From Pteria penguin (Eukaryota > Mollusca > Bivalvia > Pterioida > Pteriidae), in NCBI GenBank assembly GCA_035048485.1, contig CM068581.1, positions 62,535,393 to 62,599,392 of the forward strand: a stretch of DNA of 64,000 bases. Reading direction: 5' to 3'. A model generated the notes under the pieces. That model saw only the letters and a program-made list of their open reading frames with translations. It searched no databases and was not told the origin of the DNA. A program made the translations under genes and the position numbers. Every line of letters starts with the position of its first letter. The stretch's first letter is position 1. Positions 44,897-57,500 of this stretch are shown here, piece after piece.

Positions 44897-47860
44897 AACG
44901 TGTTTTTATTTCAACGCTGCCAAATTTTAACGGAAATGATGGGTATGGATTTATGATAAATTAGTGTAGGGACAAAATCACGCTTCTGTCGTTCACTAAC
45001 TTTCAAATTCTTATATTTAAATTTATAAGCAGTCAGTCATGTACTCACTTAAAAATTAGTAGAATTTGAAAGTTAGCAAACAACACTTCTATAGGAATAG
45101 TTTGACAACACAATGGCGATGACGCCAGATGGATCCGAATGTGAAATAACTGATCATAGAATTTCACAATTACTGCCGGAGTGACGTTTTGGTGGATATT
45201 TCGGTACGTGATGATAACATTTCTTTATTTTATATAACTTTATTTCTTTTGTATGTCGTTTATTTTTTATATACTTCTTATCCATTTTAACTCCTTATTC
45301 ATATTTCATATGAATGATTTTGATTGAGAATACACGATTTCTAGACGGGGACAAATTTATTTGTTCCTTCTAAAGCGATCGGGTTGTTTTCGATGTTGAC
45401 CAGATAGTATCTCTAACTTCGAATCTACGCCAAAATATAGTTGGGAGAATGCTTCTTATTTTTCGCTCAATACCGACAAATACGTAGAAACTGACACTTC
45501 GAAAATTCAAATAGTAAGTATTTATTTATGAACGTATGCAGTATGATGTAATGATGTACTCACAATGATGTACACATGGAGATTACACAAGATTACAATT
45601 CTGTGTAAGAATACACATTATGCATCCGTTACGGAAATTACCGAGTAGATGACGCTGTGCATCTTTTTACCGTCTGTAATGTGAATGCTGTTTTTAGCCG
45701 GGCTTAATGCCTAAGGCATAAGCCAAGGCTATATCCACCGAGCAGGATTCTCAAAACGAGGCAGTCTAATTATAAGTTTTAAAGCCCTCTTTCTCACTCA
45801 ATGTGTTCTTGCGCTTCAAAACATATTCTCTGATGTAATTTCTAGCATTATAATTTTCAGAACGTATTGAATCTTTATTGGATCATTAATCATATGAAAC
45901 ATTGCAAATAGAGATATAATGTGTATATTCGTGTAGACTGAAGTTACCTGCTCTTGCTTGATATCGCTGCGCGAAGAGACAGGTGACCACCGCCATTCTA
46001 GAGAGACTTCTTTTACTCCAGCTAGTGTTAATTATAGCACAGGCGGTAGGGGCAGATAACAAGCAGTACACACTTTGTGTAGATGTAATTCGTCTGCAGT
46101 AGCACACACAGCATTACTATACAGTATTTAATGTAATTTATGAGAGGCACGTGATGTTTACCGTCGACAGGGACGTATATATGTGAATTTAGATATATAT
46201 TCTAGGATAAATGAATAAAGCAAAACGAAATCCAGAGAGATAAAATTACCCGATAACGCGTCATTTGAACCTAGGTAAGCCTCATTATGGTCACTGTCTA
46301 GATATTTTAAGATCTAGACAGCCATGGCATTGCCAACTGGTCTAATATTTGCCTTATCGCTTGGCAGAAAGAAAACGGGTACATGAATTGTTCCCTGTGC
46401 TGATAAGCATGTTTGACATTATTCTCAGATCGACGTCATTTCCAACAAAGAATTATTCAAGATGTAGTTTATTCTGATGTCGCCGGTTCATGAATGGAGA
46501 CAAATAAACCAAGCATCATTTCAGGTTTTCTCTCCCATTTGTTCCGTAACATCTAAATTTTGAAAGTTTGACACACACACACACACACAAAGGCGAAAAT
46601 TGAATTTTTTCATGCATTACTCTTCGAACCGTCGGCTACTATCAAGATATGCTGAATTTCTATGGTAGATCTGTTGAACATTTCAAGGATAAATAGAATA
46701 TCCTGCCAAACAGAATAGGTTTAATGGATTGTCAATGCAAGTGAAAATGTACTTAAAAATTAATCTAGAGAGTTATAGTCAAAACGGCCTAAGAAAAAAC
46801 GGTCCACACAAGGACGGCCCGCACCAAAACTCCCATTTTTTTCCCACAACGGCCGAACTTTTTAATATTTGACAATGGATATCGACTTTGATTTCAAAAT
46901 AGATTTTTTCAACCTAGTGTTTAAATTATACTTGATACAGATAGTAAGAGGGCAAATAACATGACATTTTAATAAATTGCCTTCAGCATAAAAATATTCC
47001 TATTTTCGTGTGGGCCGTATACTGAGGTATATTTCTTTCTGACAATGTGACCAACAATACGGAATGTCACAACTAAAATAACGTCAACATACACGCGCAC
47101 TTTGTGATTGTTATGACGTCATATGATTATGACGTGAGTTGCCCACATAAAAGTGCCCACATCGAGAACAATGGATTTGGTAGGTGACTAAATGCAAACC
47201 GTGACGGATTTCAGTAGTTGCGATACTCCGTATTCAATCACTAAGAGATCCTGATATTCTACTATCTATATGATGATATGTGTTACACTAACAATTTAAA
47301 GCATTTATTATTTTCAAACTTAGACCAATATTTGTAAATGTCCCCGTCTATCTGTACTATGTACTTTGATTATCATCAGATATCTATAGTATTACGTAGC
47401 TCCGCGTACGTGTCAGACTTATAATTATATTCTATGTTCATGAACACATCCTGACGAGCATTTAAAACAAATAAAATCGCGAAAATCTTTTTGTACACAT
47501 TTAGTACTGTATGACAGATTAGAAAGAAATCAAACATAATTACTTTAAAAATGGGGTTAAATTTAATAAATACCGAAATCACCCGAAGTTCCATCTGTTG
47601 TAAAAATCACTATCTTAAAAATTTGGTCGCCATTTTGGAATTTTGATTGGCTTGGAGCTTTTATCTAAAAGTGACATGTATCTAGCATCTACACCAATTC
47701 ATGGATGTCACGAAGTGGACGATTAAGTATTGGGAAAGCCTTCTCTGTTTAGGCATGCGAGTTAAAAAGCTATCTAAAAACCAAATCTAAACAAAATAAC
47801 CTCATCTCCCTTCCTTAAAAAAACCCCTCAAAACAAGAACAAAACAAAACCAGATAAAAA
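44897..47860. other. intergenic, only minor repeats
   Basis: No exon or RNA recognised. A small inverted repeat (CTAACTTTCAAATTCTTA at about 44998 against AGAATTTGAAAGTTAG at about 45061) and a short (AC)n tract at 46571-46589 are present. Confidence 0.45.
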
Positions 47861-47865
47861 GAGAA

Positions 47866-47916
47866 AACAACAACAACAACAATAACAACAACATCATCAA
47901 CAATAACATCACCATC

Positions 47917-47974
<58 letters not shown>
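47866..47974. repeat. (AAC)n microsatellite
   Basis: CAACAACAAC runs with ATC/ATA variants in the first half. The reverse-strand open frame is a poly-Leu by-product. Confidence 0.95.
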
Positions 47975-47976
<2 letters not shown>

Positions 47977-47983
47977 TCAATTT

Positions 47984-48060
47984 TTTCAGTTATATCGCGA
48001 CATGGAAGCAGGAGGTAACCCACCTCTTTAACATAGTGGCGCAATCCGGGAACTTACATA
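47984..48060 (-). mobile_element. SINE family 2, truncated reverse copy
   Basis: TTTTTTCAGTTATATCGCGA, CATGGAAGCAGGAGGTAAC and TAGTGGCGCAATCCGGGAA are present. The copy joins the (AAC)n tract, which may have replaced its tail. Confidence 0.8.
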
Positions 48061-48413
48061 CGTTTCAGATAATAAAATGCATTGGTTGAGCTGTTCTTCG
48101 TCAACGGAATCTTAATTATGTATCCATCAATGTCACTGGTATACTCGAGAAAAGCAACGTCAGGGTGGGTCGTTAGTATTTTGACACAGAGTTAAATTGA
48201 AAATACAAGTCCCACGTTCCTTGTTATGATTTACAACACTCGTGAGTGAGTCTCTAAGATAGACAGCTATGCTTAGATTACGTCACTTCTTATTAACATA
48301 TGGACGAATGGAAAGGTAAATAACCAATGAATTATCGTTCAGCGGAATCTATACTATGATGTTATATAGTGTTTTTGAGACGTAGCAAATACCCGATTCC
48401 ACAGTGCTACGAT

Positions 48414-48588
48414 ATGTCAACGTATTACCAGAATTCAGACTATGAAATACCGGATTATGAGAGAAAGCTTGAGGTGCCACTGTACCAGCGCCAGGTAGAG
48501 TATGAGATATCAGCTCATCATTCGCCGATCCCAGGAATAGCGGTGCGAGGACCTAAGAACTGTAGTACAATTCCTGTAGAAAGCATAA
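48414..48588 (+). CDS. CHS: chitin synthase exon 1 (cytosolic N-terminus)
   Basis: ATG at 48414 opens MSTYYQNSDYEIPDYERKLE, a Tyr-rich, hydrophilic start. The donor GTATGT at 48589 leaves phase 1, which fits exon 2 exactly. The frame stays open back to 48360, so either 48414 is the start or a short upstream extension exists (an AG at 48367-48368 could be an acceptor). Confidence 0.7.
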
Positions 48589-51500
48589 GTATGTGTTTTG
48601 AATGTTAAATTACCATTTTCATTTGATTTGATCTGATCATCTTACGCGAAGGAAAAGGGGTCATACTGTCCGTTGAAATATACAAATATTTTTTTAAATC
48701 ATACCAAATATGGTAAATATACCAAAATTTATTTCGGCAACAGCTCAGCCTTAACTGTCAGAGTTTGGCATATAGATATTGCCTTTCTCTAACAAATAAC
48801 GGATAATGTTTCAGAGTATGACAGGAGTTTGGCTTTAATCACTGGCGTACAACCTGGAAAATAGCAACAACGAGGAACATGGGCCGCTTATTAAAAAAGA
48901 AAGGGGGGTATCACTTTTCACAGAACGTTAATACCACAATCATAAAATTGGTTGTTTAAAAGCTTTTATTATTATTGGTTTCGCTTGTCCAGTTTTACCT
49001 CTTATAACTTTGAACGTCATGTGTTCCTTTTTATCTCTATGTATTACTAGTATTATTTTTGTGAATTGATATCATGAAATGTGAAATAAAAATTGTATTG
49101 ACGATTTAATTTTCATTTTGCGACATAAAATAAAAGCATGTGGTTTTTTGGTATTTGAAGTTCATATCTTAAGATAAAGATAGCAGACCTCTTTATAAAT
49201 AGAGATTCAAACTGAACGTTAATATGCTACAGTATCAACAAACTTGCTATATTTTATCTTGCTCGAGGTGATAAGAACTCAATTGCAGATAAACAATGCA
49301 GGTATCAGTAGTACAGAAATAGACAAAACACAAAACAATAGGTAAAAAGTCGGGGTCATCATCGTTGTCGTCCGTAGACAAAAACTTGAACCTAGATCAT
49401 GACTGGTGAACAACAAGAGATAGGACTTTCATACTTTATATGTGTCTTCCTTCTGACAAGGCCTTTCATTGGGTACCAAACGTTTTGACCTTCTGACCCG
49501 GACATTGAAGTTTGACCTACTTACAAAAAGTTTTCACGATTTAAATTTTGTTGTCACCGGCGAGTTCTGCGACAACGCATGTTTTACTTTTTTTTGGTAT
49601 TGTTTTGGTTTTTTTTTTTTCGTTTTTATAGTTTGTCTTTAGTTTTAAGAAAGCTTCAAATTCATTATGAAAATTTCCGACACACCAGGAAGAGCTATAG
49701 TTTGAAGTCGGTAAATGTCCTAGTTTGCATTACAGAGACATTTGCAGAAAAAATCAATGCGAAGTTTGATGATTATATATTGCATTTTTCTGTTGCGAAG
49801 TAAGAAACATGCATTTTAACTTAAACTCTCACACTCTGTTTTGTGAACGTGTTCTCATTGTCATAAGATCATAAGATATGTATATAATGTCTGTAAATTT
49901 AGATTTAAGAGAGTCTTGGCCTAAATCAGTCACCTTATGTCATATGGGTATATCTCAAAAATGATGTAAATTACTTACAGGTTACATGACATGATTATCA
50001 TGTGTAGTCCTTATGGTTATTTTTGTGTTCGTATTTCGTATTTCGCTTTTATTTGCACCTGTCTTTTTTCATTTTTTTTTATTGTATAGAGGAAGACCCA
50101 AACAAAACAAAAATTCAATTAACACAAAGTGTCATGATTCTTATGTTTTCCAGTGCTACATTATGATCATCAATGACACTTTATAACTCATGTTTTTAAA
50201 ACTTTTTGTTGCCATAATGTCAAGAAATTTGAATATAAAGTTTTTAATTCAAGTATTCAGTTTTTAACAAGTAAACATACATGTTAATGAATATTGTCAG
50301 AAAGGTAAGAATGAAGGATGCAACTTTTTTCCGAGTGTATACTATAATTAACTAACTTTGCTACAAAATGATATCATATTCATGAAAGGTATATAAATAT
50401 ATAGCATTAAATACATACTAAGTAAAGCAAGGAATGCGATAACCCAATCTTCCGAAATATTTAACCTAATTTGAGGTTATGCAGTAGAATTAATACATTC
50501 TAAAACTATCGGGGAAGGAGGTTTGTACAAAATAAACAGTTGTAAAATTGACAGCAAATTTTATTAAATATTACATACAGTTAAATCTGAACCCACAAAA
50601 GAGTCACACGTCTGTGATTCCACCCACATTGGAGAACTATCTGTATCTACCAATGAAACAGTCTATGTGGCACAACCGGAGGTCCCACAGTCACCGGATG
50701 CGCGTCAGGTGTGGCAAAAACTCTCAATGTCCTACATTTTGACCCCACCCCGACCCCCAAGGGTGTGGGATATAAGTCAAGTGTGAGGAACTCCTAGGTG
50801 AACTACCAGTCCACAGTTGGTTACTTTATCTCCATCTAAACTCTTTAAAAAGCAAAATTTCAATGTACTACATTTTGACCTTGCCCCCATCCGGGGCATG
50901 TGGTGTCAGTCAAGTGTGAGAAACCTTAGGTGAAATAATAGTCCAAGTTTGGTTACTCTTTCTCCATCTAAACTAAAAGGCAAAATTTCAATGTACTACG
51001 TTTTGACCCCGCCCCACCTGGGGCATGTGGTATCAGTCGTGAGAAACCTGAGGTGAACTAACAGCCCAAGTTTGGTTACTGTATCTCCATCTAATCTTAA
51101 AGAAAAATGACTAAAGTATAATCAATGGTATGAAAGAGATCAAACTGAACACAAAATAAAGTCAAGGTCAAGGTCACCAAATTTCGGAACAGGCGGAAAG
51201 AACTTATCAATAAAAACTCCCACAAAATTTGACATAAGTATCATTAATGGTATTCAAGACACCAAGCTAAACGCAAATTGTTGACGCCGTACGGATGGAC
51301 GGGCAGACAGACAGACAGACGGGGGGGGCACGGACGGACAGACGACTTCACAAATTCATAGATCGGACTTGCTATGCAATGTGGTCAACGGAAGTATAAA
51401 AAGAAAACAAAAAACATTGAAATTTCAACATCTTAACATTTGCCCTGTCATTTCATTATAGGTAATGACCCCCGCCTCCAGGGCTAAATCAAGGAAGGTG

Positions 51501-54500
51501 TAATGATATGGGGCGAGGGTAGATATTGTAATTCATTATTAGTTTTCATTTACACAACAAAAATTAAATAAAATAGAATAAAGTAAAAAAAAATGACCCC
51601 CCTCACACCAAAGGCAAAAAGCATTGAAATCACAACATCTTAACATTTGCCCTATCATTTCATTATAGCAGATGAGCCCAACCGGCAGGGCTAATTCATA
51701 TTGAGTTCATCATTAGATTTCATTCACATGGAAAAAGTATAAAAAGAACACAAAAATGTTGAAAGATGTTACGTATTGGGCAGTTGTACTTCTTGTTTAA
51801 GGCATCTGAAAAATGAATATAAGCGGAGATTATAACGTATGAGTTAAGCTGTGAATTACGCAATTAATCACATACACTGTCACCGTCACCTTAAGAAATA
51901 GGAGCTTGGCGCCGTCGCACTTGCCCTGACAATATGCTGTGTTTAAGTCGGAATTGCCACTAGGTGCAAACAGAATAGGAAATGAATCTATAATCTGTCC
52001 GATACTGGCGAAGGTTTAAAATAGATGTTCACCTACAAACTGTTGTTCATGTCGTTTACACACACGGTCCAAATGGAATACATGATGTTGTTCTGTCAAC
52101 CCACATCAACTTCGCATGTAAGATGTGATATCTTCTGGAAGACCTTTTAGGATCTCGACAAAGCTTACAAATTTTAAATATCTGTCATGTTTCAATTTTT
52201 GAATTTACTTGGGGGGAGGGGGGCAAATACAAAAATTAAAACATGGCGACTGGTGTCATGTTTATACTTTTTGTATTAACTCCCCAACCCCATCCCGAGG
52301 AAATTAGAAAATTAAAACATGACAGATCTACCAGGTTTCTTATCGGGCAGTACACGTAGACAAAATCTTCTAGTTAAAGTCTCCCAAAATTCTGTCGAAG
52401 CAAATCTGTGTCTTCATAATACTTACTTATTTTGAGGATGATGGTTTGATTGATGGTGGATTTTCATATTGAATATCAGGCGTCGTTGATGTCTCTCAAA
52501 TTCACATTTGCTTATTCAGCGTAAAACCTGCTGTTGCATGTCTGACTGACATATATGTCATGCTCAGTGCGTGTTTGTAATTTTTTCCACACGAAGTTAA
52601 TGTCGGAATTGAGTCACAATCAGCAGTAGGAAGCTTTCGTCTAGTTACACAATATCGTCCTTTCTGCTTTTGCAAGGATATAGCTATCATATTTTATACC
52701 TCTCTCATCAGCATCTTTTTCTTTGGAAAGAACATGCCTATGACATCATGACTTGCGTCTGCTTTTAAGATCAATGGTTTGACAAAGACTAGATGAGCAA
52801 GAATTGAGCAACTACTACTTTTCTTTTCAATGTCTCAAAACTATCTGGCATTCCTTGCTCCAAACAAATGTTCTTTCCCTCTCTACTTGCCAAGGAATCT
52901 CACTATTGCGGCAAAGTCGTGAATGGTATGCCTATGGTATCCACATAAACAGATCGTACCTCCTTGGCATTCACATGTACAGGCAAGTTTCTAATCGAAG
53001 ATATCTTATCACGGACTATGAATATGCCTTGCTGTGACACATGGACAAAGTATCTTACTTCTCCCGTGAACATGTAACATTTCTGGATGTAGCCAGACGA
53101 CAAAACATGGTTCTCATGTTTTGAAGATTTGTTCATACTTCGTCATCATAGAAAATCACGTCGTCTAGGTACACAAGGCAAATCTTATTTGTACTAAACA
53201 ATGGTCAGAGGACAGAATTTAGCAGAGAGTAGAGAGAACACGATAAAGAACTTTTTTCGATAACCCTCAAATGCAATGCATGATTATTTAATAACTCGAC
53301 CTGTCGGATGTGACATGCTTTCTAATTGTTCACAATTTAATTTGCATAAGTGGGTGCCCGTATCTTCGGATCAACTGGTTGGAATGAATCCTTCTGCGCC
53401 TAGTAATATTTTCTGTTAGAACAGATCCAAAATTACTATTGATATGTACAATAGAGAAAACAGAAGATATCTGACAAAGCTGTATGACACAGATCACCAA
53501 GGACCTGCACACAAAAACGATATTAGTAGAATATACACGGAACGATATTACAAAAATATTCGATTATGTTGCGGTTACGATACCGATTTAAGACGGTCAA
53601 TTGAAGTACACTTTCGGCCTTGCGCTCCTATATTCTTGACTTATATAAATATTAAAAAGAAAACAGAAGACATCTGACACATTTAAGTATTAGGCGTAAT
53701 GGCCATATTGACATCATTTTGTGGCGCACTGGCTCCACTGGTCTGTACATTCATCTGTGTATATACACTTGCAAATCTGGGAATCCGTGTCATCGATTCT
53801 GACCAGATGATTGGGTGAAGATTCTTCAAAACAATTTTCAAGGATAATGTGATTTATCCCTAAGCTCATATATTAAAGCATAACCAATCGAACTATTGCT
53901 TTGTTTGGTTTCAATTCACTACATTAAACACTTTGAGTTCAGTATTTTTTTACGATAAAGGCGCATGACATCATGCATAGATACTAAGTCAATCGATCTG
54001 TATGGGGTCTGATAGTGATGGAAAATCTTGTAAGTGAGGAAGTAACGTGCGAAATAGTAACGTGTTACATAGGTGTCTCGGTCGTAATCTCTACATATTA
54101 TTCGGAACATTATCTATATGTACGATAGATACATGATAGGAGATACAGGTCCAGATACATGTAGCATGTACAAGTAGTTGTTATTCATGTATAACATCGT
54201 CTTTATTTTGTTGCAGACAATGTGATACGACAGAATATGGCAGATACCAGCAATGTAGAGCTAGATACCATCCAGGAGACAGGGGACGGTGAATCCAGTG
54301 GTTACCAAGGGTAGGATACCAAATATAATACTGCTGCATTTTAATCAAATCAATTTGAGCATGATTATTTAAATTCACTTGGGGTTTTTTTTTTTTGTCT
54401 TTTTAAACTCTTTCATGCTGCTGAAGGGATTTAGTTGAAATTTGATAGGGACGAAATGCTCAAGCGGCTCCCGCGTGAAATTGTTGTTGTTTTTCGACCA

Positions 54501-57500
54501 TATTAAACATTATCTGGGTTCAGGAGCCCCATAGCTTCGGTCTTTTGACAAACTTCTTCAATCCGACTGTATAGATTGACAAACCGAATGCATTTAAATG
54601 GTCTAGTGTCTCAAGAAATGTTTTTTAATTCGTAATCAAACTTATAAAGCTTTTTCACCTTTTTGAGACTTTGTCAGTCTTGCACATTTTCAGGTATTAT
54701 CTTATTTTATTTAATGTAAATTTAAAGTAAATCTATGATAATGTTTAAACGCTAGTAGTTTATCTGATGAGAAGGAATTATATCTTTTGTGAAGAATGGG
54801 AGTGATAAATTTGTTGACGTTTTTCTTCATTTTCTTGAAAATGTCAATGGATTTTTCAAGCCGGTGTGGCCTAGTGGATAAGGTGTTCGGCTCGTGATCG
54901 AGAGGTCCCAGGTTCGATTCCCGCCCTGTGCACACCAGTGTTCTGTCTTTCGAATGACAGTAAAAACCGAGGTCCCTTGTCACGGTAGGCGTGGCACGTG
55001 TGGGTCCGTTGCAGAGGTCTAGATTTGTATGCAAGCATCAAGCAGATGCCGTCACCATATACGTGAAATAATCGTGGAGTGACGTAAAACAATAATTAAT
55101 CAGTCAATCACTCTACCAATGAATTTTTCCATAAGTGGCACAACGCTAAATCATGTTAAGGTCTGACAAACTCTTTTTTAAACCTAAGGATTTGATGACA
55201 CATAAATGAAATGAGCAAAGTCCCCAACAAATATTGTTGCTTTTGCCGAGAAGTGGATATCCAGAATGGCAAAGTAAGGTCCAGAAAAAATCGCCTTTTA
55301 AAAGAAGAGCAACATCTACATTGCAAAGCCCGTCGCTTAATTCAAGGGGAACAAGTTTCTACAAAGGACAAAATAATAGGCGTCTTTCTGTTGTCACAAG
55401 GAGTATACACACGTCAGACAGACACACCACGCCGTACTATAAATGAGCGTAAAAAATTTACGATTTTATTAACTTTTGTGAAAAAGGCCATATAGAAAAA
55501 AAAACTTGATTGAAACGGAATACTGCTACTTCCGTGTTTTGCCTTGTTATCAAGGTGCCCTTATAAGTCCTTAAAAACTATAGAGGTAATTTTTGAAACT
55601 TTCAAAGACTATTTGTCAAAAGTTATTTCTTATTCCCAAAGTTTTGGTCATACACGTGTGTAATTGTTATGTTGATTTGTAAGATAATTATGTCGGTTTC
55701 TCAGAAATTTATTGATATGAAATTGGACAATGGGTGACAGAAATATTTCTACAGGATAGGAATACGTCTTGAAGCTGAGGGTGGAGTGTGCTCAACTTCT
55801 ACTTCCCCTGAAAGGAGAAGAAACCAGATAATTGAATATTAACTAACCATATAATAATGATAAATAAATAATTTTACAGTGTTATTGGTAGTTTTCTTCG
55901 ACTAAGTTTGTTCCTAAAAGGTAAACAAGGAATATTTTAGCGCCTTTGTTAATACAGCCGTTCACGTTGATGAGAAAAGAGTTTACATATTCGCTACGTA
56001 TATTTTGTACTTTTCTGCGAATGTAAGGACACACCAAAATGTTCAGTCAACTCGCACACACACACATACACACTAACACACACTTCTAAACATACACCCT
56101 CACTCACATATACATACGTCCAACGCAAGAAATTCAATACTTCTCGCTTTGAATACATAATATATATATTCATATTTTTGGATTGTTATTTTCATGTCAG
56201 TGAATTATGGAGGTTGCCAAGTCAATGACAATTACATCATAGCAATAGTTGTCAGTTGCTCGTTACACTATTTTGCTATCAGTGTAACACATTCAAGAAG
56301 CATCACTGTGTATCAGTAACTTTCATATATATTATAGGGCAGCTCCAAAGTACAACACTGAGATAGGACAAAGCAAATATTACCGCTCGTTATATTCAAA
56401 CAGTTTTACGATATTTGTTCAATAAAGTTTATAATATATACACGTTTACAGATAGGGAAATATACACTAAAATATAAATCAACAAACATATATCATTCTC
56501 TTCTCAGTTATATCGTTATTAACATGCACAATATAAAGTCAAATATATATATATAAAAGTAAAAATACAAGAACAATTATATATATATTTATATATATAT
56601 ATATATTTTGGATATACAATTGTTCTTGTTGAATCCATCAATACCCAATGTTAAGTGTTTTAAATAAATTTTGAATACCGGACATCGGGTGGTGCTCTTA
56701 CGAATTTATACTTCAAGAACATGTTCTGATCCAGCAAAGATCGTTATTTAGAACACAATGAATTATATTTCTATTTAAACGTTCTACCAAGAAAGGTGCC
56801 GACAGATGACTTTTGCTATTGATATCATATAACCGCCTGTTTTTATTTCAAAGTAAGAAATTCAGCATGTGCTCCATCGAATCTGAAATAAAATAGCCAT
56901 TCTCATGTACTTCAGAAATACGACTTAAAGAATTAATTTTTTGCAATTTTTTTGACTATATTTTGACACTCATTCCCCTTTTATTCAATAACATCAAAGT
57001 GACATAAAAAGGAAAATCAAGGTCACTAGACAACACTAAAAGTAAGAATCAAACATCATGATATTGATTATTATATAAAGGAGGAAAGAAAAGTTACTGA
57101 CTCCGCCGTATGGCAGAAGTCACCACGGTATTATACAGTATTTGATGCAATGGTATGAAAAACACATAAAGACATCACAGAAATATTCGATTATAGTGAT
57201 ATTACGATACCGAATTAGGGTGGTCAATGGATATGACAATAGTCAATTATTTGGTGCAGTTAATCGGGTTACGGGCCCACTTTCCCACTCACAACAGCAG
57301 AATAATCAAAGTACACACATTTAAAAATATAGATATTTTTTCAATATAAAGATCAAGGGTCAGCAAGTGGCTCAAGTCGAGAGGTCATAAGAATTATATA
57401 AACACGTATAATGATGCAGAAAAATATGATGGTATAAGTAACAAGGACGAAAATCATGTAGCAGCTTTCCTAGAAATTATCAAGCATGGAAGTCCCAAAA

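Noticed and set aside
47802..48044. Leucine-rich membrane-like reverse-strand open frame
   Set aside because: It is the translation of an (AAC)n microsatellite joined to a SINE fragment.
55211..55495. 94-codon open frame with several Cys near its start
   Set aside because: No recognised zinc-finger spacing, no splice support, and it lies inside chitin synthase intron 2.
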